From: Candidatus Rifleibacteriota bacterium
Lineage (GTDB): Bacteria > Muiribacteriota > Ozemobacteria > Ozemobacterales > Ozemobacteraceae
Direction: 5' to 3'
DNA: 16,043 nucleotides
NCBI GenBank assembly: GCA_028691595.1
Contig: JAQUZA010000023.1
Span: 1-16,043 of the forward strand
Of this stretch, positions 7,199 to 15,212 are shown piece by piece; positions within the stretch are counted from its first letter, which is position 1, and each line of letters opens with the position of its first letter. The translations under genes and the position numbers were made by a program. Below the pieces are notes generated by a model that made no database searches, had not been told where the DNA came from, and saw only the letters and a list, made by a program, of their open reading frames with translations.

Positions 7199-8397
7199 GC
7201 AAGAGCCTTTCTCATGGCATCGCAAACCCGATCTATATCTTCATCACTCATCTGCGGAAAGCATGGCAAAGAAAGAGCCTGACGGTAATAGGCCAGCGAA
7301 GCATTAATTTCGTCAGAAGCGACCGAACAGGCATAATAGGGCATCATAGGCACCGGAATATAATGAACCTGAGTGCCAATTCCATCGGCCTTGAGGCTGT
7401 TCATGACTTCGGCTCGACTGCGGCCGCTTGCCATAAAATCGATCTGGGCAACAACCAGGTGATAAGCATGACTTACGCCATCGGCCACGGCTGGAAAGCT
7501 TATAAAAGGCTGCGAGGCAAGTCTTGATCGATAAGCAGCGGCAATAGTCTGACGCTGAACAATACCGGCAGCCAGACGTTGCAGCTGCGATGTTCCAAGG
7601 GCTGCCTGAATATCGGTCAGACGATAATTGAACCCAAGACTCTGCATCTCGTAATACCATGGGTTAACACTGCCATCGGGGGCAAATGCTTCTTCTCTGT
7701 TGCTGAAGCCATCGGCAGTGCGCATGATTCCATGGCTGCGATGCAGGCGCAAATTTTTGGCAAAAGCTTCTGAGTGTGTTGTAATCATACCGCCTTCACC
7801 GCAGGTGATATGTTTAACCGGATGAAAGCTGAAAACAGTCATGTCGGCTTCGGGAAACTCACCTGTTTTCCAGCGAATCCCGAGGTTGTCTTCCCAGCTT
7901 GAACCGATAGAGTGGCATGCATCCTGGATCCAGACAAAATTGAATTCCTTTTTAAGCAGGGCAAAAGCCTGCATATCACAGGGGTGACCGGCCATATCAA
8001 CGGTTACAACTGCCTTAACCGGTCTACCCTCTGCGGCGCAGCGTTCAAGAATCTTTCTACAGGCAAGAGGCGACATGGTAATGGTTGCCGGATCAATATC
8101 GGCAAAAAGAACCTCTGCCCCACGATAACGGGCACAGTTTGCACTGGCCACAAAAGTGATTGGCGGCACAACAACGCGGTCGCCCGGCTCTATCTGAGCA
8201 GCAATAGCCGCCAGATGTAGAGCAGCGGTACCATTACTGCAGGCCACAGCATACTGAGCACCGGTTTCGGCGCAGACCGCCTGTTCAAAAACCTCTATCG
8301 CCGGGCCCTGGGTCAGAAAATCTGATTTAAGGGCTTCGACAACGGCAGCAATATCTTCAGCGGTAATATTCTGCCGCCCGTAAGGAATAAATTTCAC
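7195..8397 (-). CDS. pseC: UDP-4-amino-4,6-dideoxy-AltNAc transaminase (PseC)
   Basis: A PLP-dependent aminotransferase of the DegT/DnrJ/EryC1/StrS family, 400 residues. It converts the 4-keto sugar made by PseB to the 4-amino sugar, using glutamate as amino donor in known members. It starts with the PseC-like IPYGRQ.I...DI..V, has SNGTAALHLA (54-63), QDACHSIG (158-165, Asp for the PLP ring nitrogen) and SFHPVKHITCGEGG (190-203), where K195 is the Schiff-base lysine. NYRLTDIQAALG is also present. The start is GTG; it overlaps the pseB stop as GTGA, with AAGGGG seven bases upstream. The order pseB-pseC is the standard one. Confidence 0.93.
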   Translation of the reverse strand: MKFIPYGRQNITAEDIAAVVEALKSDFLTQGPAIEVFEQAVCAETGAQYAVACSNGTAALHLAAIAAQIEPGDRVVVPPITFVASANCARYRGAEVLFADIDPATITMSPLACRKILERCAAEGRPVKAVVTVDMAGHPCDMQAFALLKKEFNFVWIQDACHSIGSSWEDNLGIRWKTGEFPEADMTVFSFHPVKHITCGEGGMITTHSEAFAKNLRLHRSHGIMRTADGFSNREEAFAPDGSVNPWYYEMQSLGFNYRLTDIQAALGTSQLQRLAAGIVQRQTIAAAYRSRLASQPFISFPAVADGVSHAYHLVVAQIDFMASGRSRAEVMNSLKADGIGTQVHYIPVPMMPYYACSVASDEINASLAYYRQALSLPCFPQMSDEDIDRVCDAMRKALA

Positions 8398-9374
8398 TCA
8401 ACGACCCCTTCCTGTTGAAGTACTTCGCGAAGTTGCTCGACATTGAGCCAGGTTGAGTTGGTATCGCTTGCATACTCGAAGTTATCAAGAACCGGGGTTG
8501 CACCTTCAGGAAGAACGACTTTCCAGAAAGGGAAGTCGGGCATTTTTATGTAACGATCATGCAACTCGAAAAGGTGTCTTGAGTCATCGCGGGAGATCAT
8601 CATCTCATGAAGTTTTTCGCCGGGCCTGATACCGACCTTTTTGATTCGACAGCCGGGAGCTACCGCCTCTGCCAGATCAGTGATGCGCATGCTGGGGATT
8701 TTCGGAATAAACAGCTCGCCACCACTCATCAGAGCAAAAGAATCGATAACAAATCTGACGGCCTGTGGCAGCGTTATCCAGAATCTTGTCATGCGCTCGT
8801 CGGTTACCGGTATTTCGCCGGTTGGTGCCAGTTGCCTGAACAGAGGTACCACACTCCCGCGGCTGCCGAGAACGTTGCCATAGCGAACAACTGCAAAACG
8901 GGTATTCAGCTTGCCCGAATAGGCATTGGCCGCGATAAATAGTTTGTCTGAACAGAGTTTGGTTGCCCCATAAAGATTGACGGGGTTGCAGGCCTTATCT
9001 GTACTCAGAGCGACAACCTTCTGCACTTTGGCCTCAAGGGCTGCATTAATAAGATTCTGCGCCCCCATTATGTTCGTCTGAACGGCTTCAAAAGGATTAT
9101 ATTCAGCCGCCGGCACCTGTTTCATTGCGGCAGCATGAATTACGTAATCTACGCCGGTGAGAGCCCGAGACAGTCTTTTTTCGTCTCTGACATCACCAAT
9201 AAAGAATCTCAGACGATCTGAAGTGAACATCTGCGCCATCTGATACTGTTTGAACTCATCGCGCGAATAGACAATAACCTTATGCGGCTCGTAATCACGA
9301 AAAACCTGCCTGACAAAGGCCTTGCCAAACGAACCGGTGCCGCCGGTCACCAGAATTGTTTTACCAGAAAGCAT
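8394..9374 (-). CDS. pseB: UDP-N-acetylglucosamine 4,6-dehydratase, inverting (PseB)
   Basis: First step of the pseudaminic-acid pathway: C4 oxidation, C6 dehydration and C5 inversion of UDP-GlcNAc. 326 residues, the normal size for the short soluble SDR enzymes. NAD(P)-binding TGGTGSFG lies at 10-17, AAAMKQVPAAEYNP at 81-94, and the active-site stretch STDKACNPVNLYGATK at 124-139 gives D126, K127 and Y135, matching the Asp-Lys-Tyr of Helicobacter FlaA1/PseB. SRGSVVPLF and the RPGEKLHE segment near the C-terminus are also family features. The ATG at 9374 has GGAGG nine bases upstream. It follows the nucleotidyltransferase gene by 36 bases and overlaps pseC by 4. Confidence 0.94.
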   Translation of the reverse strand: MLSGKTILVTGGTGSFGKAFVRQVFRDYEPHKVIVYSRDEFKQYQMAQMFTSDRLRFFIGDVRDEKRLSRALTGVDYVIHAAAMKQVPAAEYNPFEAVQTNIMGAQNLINAALEAKVQKVVALSTDKACNPVNLYGATKLCSDKLFIAANAYSGKLNTRFAVVRYGNVLGSRGSVVPLFRQLAPTGEIPVTDERMTRFWITLPQAVRFVIDSFALMSGGELFIPKIPSMRITDLAEAVAPGCRIKKVGIRPGEKLHEMMISRDDSRHLFELHDRYIKMPDFPFWKVVLPEGATPVLDNFEYASDTNSTWLNVEQLREVLQQEGVVE

Positions 9375-9398
9375 ACCTGTGGCCCTCCTTCAGTGCGC

Positions 9399-9414
9399 CT
9401 GAGAAATTTCTCAG
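9399..9414. repeat. Perfect 16-bp palindrome in the operon
   Basis: CTGAGAAATTTCTCAG is a perfect inverted repeat with no spacer, spanning the stop codon of the nucleotidyltransferase and the start of the 36-base gap before pseB. In RNA it could make a six-pair stem with a four-base loop. There is no following U tract, so it is not a normal terminator. It could be an mRNA processing or stabilising hairpin, a protein-binding site, or chance. Confidence 0.5.
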
Positions 9415-10412
9415 TTGCGGCCGCTCAGATCGATCACGCTGTTATCGCCAATACTCAGGCGTTGCAGTTGACCGGTCAACTCGACTGCATCACCGATCAG
9501 CGACTCATCGAGCATAGTGTTTTTTAATACCGAGTAGGGGTTGATTACCGAATTCCTGATGATCGAATCATGAATTTTGCAATTTTTGGCAATCGAGACA
9601 AAAGGGCCGATGACGCTATGCCTGACTTCAGCCGTCGGATGAATAGATACCGGCGGAATAATCACGCAGCCTTCAATGCAGATGTGATTACCTGAAGCGC
9701 GTTCAAGCAAAAACTTGTTGGTCTGCAGCAGAGTGTCAGGCTTGCCGCAGTCGAGCCATTCTTCTATTTCGGGGGCACCAAGACGCATGCCGTCCTTTAT
9801 CATCAGCTTAAAAACTTCGGGCAGATAAAACTCACCTTTGACCCGAAGATTCTGGTTAATGCTGCGCTGAATGTAATCCATAAACCGGCGACCGTCTTTG
9901 AGGTAATACATGCCAACCTGGGCAAGGTTACTGACCGGCTCATCAGGTTTTTCGACCATATCAACAATTACGTTGTCCTTCATGACGTTAACGCCAAAGC
10001 GCTTTGGATCATCAACTTCTTTTGAATAGATAAGACCATCAAGATCCTGGCACAGAAGCGGAATACGCGTCAGGTCAGTTACGAAAAGCGTGTCATTGAA
10101 AACAACCAGCACGTCATCGCCGGCGTTAATGCGTGGTGATGCCAGCGAAACGGCGTGAGCAGGGCCAAGCAGCTCGGTCTGCTGAATATAAGTAGCTTTA
10201 AGACCTGGATAATGCTTCTCGACATAGCGTTGAATGATCTGACCGTTCTCGTCGGTGATGATAATGTATTCTTCGATTTTAAGCTTCTTCAGGCCATCTA
10301 TTACATGCTGCAGCACGGTTTTACCCGCCACTCTTACCAGAGATTTAGGTTTGGTAAAGGTGTGGGGTCTGAGTCTGGTGCCCTTTCCGGCTACCGGTAA
10401 AATAATTTTCAT
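9411..10412 (-). CDS. Sugar-1-phosphate nucleotidyltransferase with beta-helix C-terminus
   Basis: 333 residues. The first 240 are an RmlA/GlmU-type nucleotidyltransferase: ILPVAGKGTRLRPHTFTKPKSLV (4-26) binds the nucleotide, D107 in VFNDTLF is the metal-ligand position, EKPDEPVSN binds sugar, and KGEFYLPEV and EWLDCGKPDTLL are family motifs. From about 245 the sequence shows hexapeptide-type left-handed beta-helix repeats (IEGCVIIPPVSIHPTAEVRHSVIGP, then NSVI, SLIGDAV). It makes a UDP- or dTDP-sugar. The ATGA overlap with ugd suggests UDP-glucose supply for that enzyme, but dTDP-glucose is equally possible from sequence. The ATG at 10412 has GGGAG six bases upstream. Confidence 0.85.
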   Translation of the reverse strand: MKIILPVAGKGTRLRPHTFTKPKSLVRVAGKTVLQHVIDGLKKLKIEEYIIITDENGQIIQRYVEKHYPGLKATYIQQTELLGPAHAVSLASPRINAGDDVLVVFNDTLFVTDLTRIPLLCQDLDGLIYSKEVDDPKRFGVNVMKDNVIVDMVEKPDEPVSNLAQVGMYYLKDGRRFMDYIQRSINQNLRVKGEFYLPEVFKLMIKDGMRLGAPEIEEWLDCGKPDTLLQTNKFLLERASGNHICIEGCVIIPPVSIHPTAEVRHSVIGPFVSIAKNCKIHDSIIRNSVINPYSVLKNTMLDESLIGDAVELTGQLQRLSIGDNSVIDLSGRN

Positions 10413-11728
10413 TTTTTTCTCCCGATTCCCTCGTATTCAAAGCCGAGCTGAGCCATTTTCTGGGGCTCAAACAGATTACGGCCATCAAAAATTATCGGCT
10501 GCCTGAGCAGCTGCCTTACTTTATCAAGATCAGGCCTTCTGAATTCGTTCCATTCGGTGACTATGACAAGCGCATCGGCACCGTCGAGAATATCATAGAC
10601 CTTTTTGCCATAAACGATGCGATCGCCGAAAAACTTGTGTGCCTCTTTTGCGGCCTCGGGGTCATAAGCCCTGACCTTTGCGCCTGCCGCCAGCAGGTTT
10701 TCAATCAGAACAATCGAAGGCGCTTCACGCATATCGTCGGTGTTGGGTTTAAAAGCAAGCCCCCATACCGCAATGGTCAAATTCTTCAGCTCATCACCAA
10801 ACCGTCCCTTCAGTTTATTAAAGAGCACCATTTTCTGTCGGGCGTTGACCGCTTCGACTGCCTCAAGAATTTCGAGGCGATAACCATGCTGTTCTCCTGT
10901 CTTAACAAGGGCCTGCACATCTTTTGGAAAGCATGATCCGCCATAACCGGCACCCGGAAAAAGAAACGGGTAACCAATACGGCTGTCTGAACCAATTCCC
11001 TGGCGAACCTGAGATATGTCGACACCCAGTTTCTCACAAAGATTGGCAATATCATTCATGAACGAAATTCTGGTGGCAAGCATGGCATTGGCAGCATATT
11101 TGGTCATTTCGGCCGACGCTATATCCATGACGATAATTGGCTTGCCGGTTCTGACAAACGGAGAATAAAGCTCTTTCATTAATTCGCTGGTTCTGACATC
11201 ATCGCAACCAATGACAACACGATCAGGCTTCATAAAATCATCGATAGCGTTGCCCTCTTTCAAAAATTCGGGGTTGCTGACCACGTCGAAGGGAATATTT
11301 TCGCCCCGCCTGTCGAGCTCTTCTTTAATTGCTGCTCTAACCCTGGCCCCAGTGCCCACCGGCACCGTTGATTTGTCGACGATGATGCGGTATTCAGTCA
11401 TGCATTGGCCGATACCGCGGGCGACATTGAGAACGTGCTGCAGGTCGGCAGAACCGTCTTCGCCTGGTGGAGTGCCGACAGCGATGAAGAGCAGCAGTGA
11501 CTTTTTAACCGCTTCTTCAAGATCTGTGGTGAAGGTCAGGCGCTCTTCGCTGACGTTTCTTTTAACCAGACCATCGAGACCTGGTTCAAATATAGGTATA
11601 ACGCCATTTTTAAGATAAGCTATCTTTTTTGCGTTTGTATCGACACAAATTACGTCGTTTCCAGACTCAGCGAAACATGTTCCGGTTACCAGGCCAACAT
11701 AACCGGTTCCGATCATGGCGATCTTCAT
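10409..11728 (-). CDS. ugd: UDP-glucose 6-dehydrogenase
   Basis: Oxidises UDP-glucose to UDP-glucuronate with two NAD+, feeding acidic polysaccharides. 439 residues, standard length. The N-terminal Rossmann motif is MIGTGYVGLVTG (5-16). AVGTPPGEDGSAD (83-95), DKSTVPVGT (118-126), NPEFLKEGNAI (152-162), SAEMTKYAANA with K210, and the catalytic Cys C266 in GGSCFPKD (263-270) are all intact. The C-terminal UDP-binding domain contains WGLAFKPNTDDMREAPS. First gene of the sugar operon: the ATG at 11728 follows AAAGGA about seven bases upstream and lies about 50 bases after a good -10 box. Its presence shows the operon also supports a uronic-acid-containing glycan; pseudaminic acid synthesis does not need it. 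Confidence 0.95.
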   Translation of the reverse strand: MKIAMIGTGYVGLVTGTCFAESGNDVICVDTNAKKIAYLKNGVIPIFEPGLDGLVKRNVSEERLTFTTDLEEAVKKSLLLFIAVGTPPGEDGSADLQHVLNVARGIGQCMTEYRIIVDKSTVPVGTGARVRAAIKEELDRRGENIPFDVVSNPEFLKEGNAIDDFMKPDRVVIGCDDVRTSELMKELYSPFVRTGKPIIVMDIASAEMTKYAANAMLATRISFMNDIANLCEKLGVDISQVRQGIGSDSRIGYPFLFPGAGYGGSCFPKDVQALVKTGEQHGYRLEILEAVEAVNARQKMVLFNKLKGRFGDELKNLTIAVWGLAFKPNTDDMREAPSIVLIENLLAAGAKVRAYDPEAAKEAHKFFGDRIVYGKKVYDILDGADALVIVTEWNEFRRPDLDKVRQLLRQPIIFDGRNLFEPQKMAQLGFEYEGIGRKK

Positions 11729-11753
11729 ATTTTGCTTCCTTTCTCTTGTGCGG

Positions 11754-11782
11754 TTGCATTATGTTAAATTGAGAGTCATAAT
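11754..11782 (+). promoter_or_regulatory. Predicted promoter for the envelope operon (lptF/G)
   Basis: TTGCAT (11754-11759), 17 bases, CATAAT (11777-11782), placing the start about 40 bases before the permease ATG. Its -10 box almost coincides with the -10 box of the opposite-strand ugd promoter, so the two polymerases should exclude each other. A second option on the same strand is TTGAGA with TCTAAA 18 bases downstream. Sequence match only. Confidence 0.45.
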
Positions 11783-11806
11783 ACCACCTGCCTCTAAAAA
11801 TTCAAA
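11778..11806 (-). promoter_or_regulatory. Predicted promoter for the sugar operon (ugd to maf)
   Basis: On the minus strand TTTGAA (11806-11801), 17 bases, TATTAT (11783-11778), about 50 bases before the ugd start codon. Correct spacing and an AT-rich spacer start support it. The -10 box lies on top of the divergent permease -10 box. No other promoter-like gap precedes the remaining operon genes except the weak one before maf. Confidence 0.5.
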
Positions 11807-11830
11807 CCTGCACGAGTCATTCACCTCAAA

Positions 11831-12916
11831 ATGATAAGAATACTTGATAAATACATATTCAAGCAGCTGCTTGGGCCGTTTTTTTTCGGTTTTTTTCTTT
11901 TCGTCACCATAATTGCCATTGACCCTTTAATGTCGACCCTGCAAAGCATTGTCAATGAAAACGTATCGATGACCGTCATGGTTCGCTGGTTTTTGAACCG
12001 ACTGCCCCAGGATATGATTTTCACCTTTCCGATGTCTGTATTGCTGGCAAATCTACTGGTTTTCGGGCGCATGTCGAAAGACTCGGAAACAACGGCATTG
12101 CGAGCCGGCGGCACAAATTTTTTCCGCATTCTCCTGCCGGTTGTGGTTTTTGCTCTGCTGATAACCTTTGTCAGCGTTGTCTTCAATGAACTGGTTGTTC
12201 CGACCGCCAATCAACAGGCCCGCGATATCCGGCGCAAAGAAATACTTCGACTGGTAGAACCCGAAGCTTCTGAGAACTCGGTCATGCGCACCTCTGACGG
12301 CGCTTTCGCCTACGCCCGCAAGGTTTACGAAAAGCGTGGCCTCATGGAAAAGGTTCTGCTCGAATACTATGATGAAAAAGGCGTTCTCGAAAAGAGAATT
12401 TCAGCGGCTACAGCAGACTGGGATGGCTCAGCCTGGGTTTTAAAATCGGTCATCGAGCAGGCCTACGATGCCAAAACCGGCCTGACCGCTCCGGTTACCC
12501 GCCCGGAAATGCGTATCACCGGCATTGAAGAGAGCCCAGAAGATTTTGCCAGACAGAGCAAAAAGCCCACCGAGATGAGTTACTCCGAGCTCAAAAGCCG
12601 TATCGAAGCTTATGAAAGAACCCAGTTCATGGATACCACGGAAATGCGGGTTGGTCTTGCCATGAAGACTTCACTGCCATTTGCCAGTTTTTTCTTTGCC
12701 ATCATCGGAGCCAGTTTTGGCCTGACCAACAGTCGCAGTGGCGCTTTTATCGGCTTCGGGGTTTCAATTCTGATAATATTCATCTACTACGTTATGATGA
12801 GCCTGTTCACAGCCCTCGGAAAATCAGGTTTTCTGCCGCCCATGCTTTCTGCCTGGGCCCAGAATATCATTTTCGCCTTTGTCGGGTTTTACATCGTTAA
12901 AAGCATCAATGACTGA
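11831..12916 (+). CDS. LptF/LptG family lipopolysaccharide export permease
   Basis: Inner-membrane subunit of the LptBFGC transporter, which extracts LPS and passes it to the periplasmic bridge. 361 residues with the family layout: three membrane segments (about 12-31, 57-79, 97-121), a periplasmic jelly-roll region (about 125-270), then three more segments (about 278-300, 303-326, 336-357). The start MIRILDKYIFKQ and the cytoplasmic motif GRMSKDSETTALRAGG (79-94) are typical. I cannot tell LptF from LptG by eye, and the partner permease is not in the window. The start has no strong Shine-Dalgarno but fits the family's N-terminus. It overlaps the next gene by 8 bases. Divergent from the sugar operon. 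Confidence 0.9.
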   Translation: MIRILDKYIFKQLLGPFFFGFFLFVTIIAIDPLMSTLQSIVNENVSMTVMVRWFLNRLPQDMIFTFPMSVLLANLLVFGRMSKDSETTALRAGGTNFFRILLPVVVFALLITFVSVVFNELVVPTANQQARDIRRKEILRLVEPEASENSVMRTSDGAFAYARKVYEKRGLMEKVLLEYYDEKGVLEKRISAATADWDGSAWVLKSVIEQAYDAKTGLTAPVTRPEMRITGIEESPEDFARQSKKPTEMSYSELKSRIEAYERTQFMDTTEMRVGLAMKTSLPFASFFFAIIGASFGLTNSRSGAFIGFGVSILIIFIYYVMMSLFTALGKSGFLPPMLSAWAQNIIFAFVGFYIVKSIND

Positions 12917-14414
12917 TTCAATTTCAGCATCTGCGCTCAAACGAATTGCCTGCCCGGGCTCAAGCAGGTTGTTGCCGGCAGTTCTGCTGTTTCTGATATG
13001 TCTGGTTTTTCACCACCAGACACTTACAGCTGAAATTTTCAGACCTCTGCAGATTTTTCTTCCCGGAAACACTTCAGGCAAGCTTTTGAATCTGCGGGGT
13101 GATCTGCAGATCGACCCTTCAATGGGCTGGCGGATACCAGACACCATCGATTCATTCAGAAAAAATCGCAGTCGTGATCTGCTGGTATTTGCATCTGGCA
13201 ACGATTCTGACATGTTTTCGCCGCTGAGCTTTCTTGACAACGGGCGGTTCGAAAGAGATTTTATCGGGCATTGCCGGCCAGATGCAGGAGCAGTTGGGCC
13301 TGCAGACCTCGAAATGTTCAACTCAAGCAGCATCGAAAAAGCCTTCAGACAACGCATTTTCACCAATCTCGACAGTGGCGAGGGCGCGGAACTGTTCGCC
13401 TCACATCATTCCCGCAGGCTCGGCAATAGAACCCTATGGTTCTTTAATTTTATTGAAGCATCTTTGTGCGCCGGCCTGCCCTTCAAGACTCTTGGCACCG
13501 CAGCCATAGAAGACCCGGTTCGGGCGATCAGAAGACTCAACCCCTCATTTTCAGACGAAGACATCAGCATTTCAACTATCTATGGTGGAGCAGACACATT
13601 CAGCAGCCTTACGGCTGAACTGAAAAAGCAGCCTGGCTGCCATCTGCTGATTCATGTTCCTTATCGTGATCAACCCGCTCTGTTCTCGTATTACAGCCCG
13701 GAACAGGAAACCAACGTCTTCAGAATGTCAGTGCTGCCAGGTCATAGCAGTCTGCCCCTTATCAATATTTTTTTCCGCAACAGTGGTTACCCGCGCCTGA
13801 CTCTGAGAATGCTGCCGCTTGCCAAAACACGCGCGCCCCAGGCCGAAAACATGCACCGGCAGGCGATAAGTTCCCTCAAAACGAGTCTTCTTGAAACCCT
13901 CAGAGTGGTCAAAACCACCTCTGGTTACTCTTTTTCGCCACGTCGCTTCAGCCTGCAAAGCCACGCTCATGTCATCAAAACCAGTAGTTCAACAGACATG
14001 GCCATAGTTATTCCGCCACCGACCGGGCACATTAACGACAACGTCATCTGCACCGGTCATCTGCTCAGCACCATAAATAACGACAGAGTAAAACGATTCA
14101 GAATTTCCGGAAGCGAGATGCTGCATCTTGCGGAAGAACTGATCAGCAGGCGCGGAATCGAAGCCATTGCTTTTTCAGGGTGTGAAATTGCTTGCCTGGC
14201 CGGGCAGATAACCCGATTCAATGTTGCCGGGCAGCCTCTGGACCCTAACCGTCAATATCTGGTGGGTACAACAGAAAAAACTCTTCAAGACTCTGTTCTC
14301 GCTGAATTCACCAGAACCAGGCCATTTGAATCATACGACGGGCAAACCGTCTGGAATTGCTGGAAAATTTGTCTTAAAACCATTAGACTGTCAGATAAAT
14401 ACCTTTTTGAATGA
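12909..14414 (+). CDS. Exported 5'-nucleotidase-like protein lacking metal ligands
   Basis: 501 residues with an N-terminal membrane or signal segment (about 20-41, LLPAVLLFLICLVF, possible cleavage after LTA). The order of segments mimics UshA-type 5'-nucleotidases. IFLPGNTSGKL (49-59) sits where ILHTNDxHGxL is expected, FASGNDSDMFSPLS (94-107) where the 'DAGD...' strand is, DAGAVGPADLEMF (125-137) where 'DA...GNHEFD' is, and VLPGHSS where 'GHSH/Q' is. A C-terminal region (about 345-480; VICTGHLLSTINND, FRISGSEML, GQPLDPNRQYLVGTT) fits the 5'-nucleotidase C-terminal domain. The Asp/His metal ligands are Asn/Ser/Pro/Ala here, so it is probably non-catalytic, perhaps a binding or scaffold protein. 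The ATG at 12909 overlaps the permease stop. The domain call is by eye and moderate. Confidence 0.6.
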   Translation: MTDSISASALKRIACPGSSRLLPAVLLFLICLVFHHQTLTAEIFRPLQIFLPGNTSGKLLNLRGDLQIDPSMGWRIPDTIDSFRKNRSRDLLVFASGNDSDMFSPLSFLDNGRFERDFIGHCRPDAGAVGPADLEMFNSSSIEKAFRQRIFTNLDSGEGAELFASHHSRRLGNRTLWFFNFIEASLCAGLPFKTLGTAAIEDPVRAIRRLNPSFSDEDISISTIYGGADTFSSLTAELKKQPGCHLLIHVPYRDQPALFSYYSPEQETNVFRMSVLPGHSSLPLINIFFRNSGYPRLTLRMLPLAKTRAPQAENMHRQAISSLKTSLLETLRVVKTTSGYSFSPRRFSLQSHAHVIKTSSSTDMAIVIPPPTGHINDNVICTGHLLSTINNDRVKRFRISGSEMLHLAEELISRRGIEAIAFSGCEIACLAGQITRFNVAGQPLDPNRQYLVGTTEKTLQDSVLAEFTRTRPFESYDGQTVWNCWKICLKTIRLSDKYLFE

Positions 14415-14424
14415 AGGAAACCTA

Positions 14425-15195
14425 ATGACCAGACGACGCTGCCTTTTATTGCTGCTGACAGCTCTGTCGCTTGTTTCGTTGCCCTTGTTGGCCGACAACG
14501 CCTCATACACGCCTGACCCGGAAATAACCGCCCGTATAGCTTCTGACCCGGCGATCATTGAGCGCAAACTTATTTCATCGATGAACAAACTCCTCGAAAA
14601 CCCCGCGTCTTTAAGTATCATCCTTACACCGATCAGCGATCTTGAAACAGCCAACGGCAGATTCAAAAAGGTTCTCGTTCACACATCGAGAGGCAGCATC
14701 GACAATCTGCCGCTGAACCGCGCTGACATCGACTTCGAAGATGTACAGCTCGACACAGCAAAGCTGCTGAACGAAGAAAAGATCGATCCAGTTTCAATGA
14801 GTAATATCAACATGGATGTCAGCATTCTCGAAAACGATCTCAACACTTTTCTTGAAGCCAAAAGCAAATCAATAAAGGTAGACAGACCACGTATCGAGAT
14901 AGCCTCAGGCGAGATGAAGCTTTCCGGGTCGACAAAATACGGTCTGGTCAAGGTTGAATTCTGGGCAAACGGCAACCTGTCGATAAAAGACGGGCGTGAA
15001 ATCTGGTTTCACGCCAGGAAAATGAAGGTCAACCGTATGACAATGCCCCGGTCATTCGTAGGTATGATCGTAAAAAAGATCAATCCGGTACTCGACCTGG
15101 AGAAGTTTCCTTTTAAGCTCAACCTTGACGCAATCGAGCTGAACAAGGGCGAAATGCACTTTACCAGTTTTCGTAAAGGCAGCACCAGCAAATAG
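14425..15195 (+). CDS. Exported DUF2993/LmeA-like lipid-binding protein
   Basis: 256 residues. A Sec signal peptide (RRR, then a Leu-rich core) with likely cleavage after A23 (LLA-D) sends it to the periplasm. The mature part alternates short beta-strand stretches. It contains DFEDVQLDTAKLL (103-115), SILENDLNTFLEAK (133-146), a strand pair at 154-200, and a C-terminal NLDAIELNKGEMHFTS (233-248). This pattern resembles the DUF2993/LmeA family, thought to bind phospholipids in the envelope. The ATG at 14425 has AAGGAAA about six bases upstream and lies 10 bases after the nucleotidase-like gene, so the three genes form one operon with the LPS permease. The context supports a role in envelope lipid handling. 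Fold assignment is moderate; function is inferred. Confidence 0.65.
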   Translation: MTRRRCLLLLLTALSLVSLPLLADNASYTPDPEITARIASDPAIIERKLISSMNKLLENPASLSIILTPISDLETANGRFKKVLVHTSRGSIDNLPLNRADIDFEDVQLDTAKLLNEEKIDPVSMSNINMDVSILENDLNTFLEAKSKSIKVDRPRIEIASGEMKLSGSTKYGLVKVEFWANGNLSIKDGREIWFHARKMKVNRMTMPRSFVGMIVKKINPVLDLEKFPFKLNLDAIELNKGEMHFTSFRKGSTSK

Positions 15196-15212
15196 AAACT
15201 AATTAAGCCTTT

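Noticed and set aside
12879..12908. Upstream start for the nucleotidase-like gene at 12879
   Set aside because: It would extend 38 bases into the permease gene. The ATG at 12909 gives a normal signal-anchor N-terminus and a typical short overlap.
14221..14424. Longer start for the DUF2993-like gene overlapping the previous gene
   Set aside because: The ATG at 14425 has a good Shine-Dalgarno and begins directly with a signal peptide; the upstream extension would bury it.
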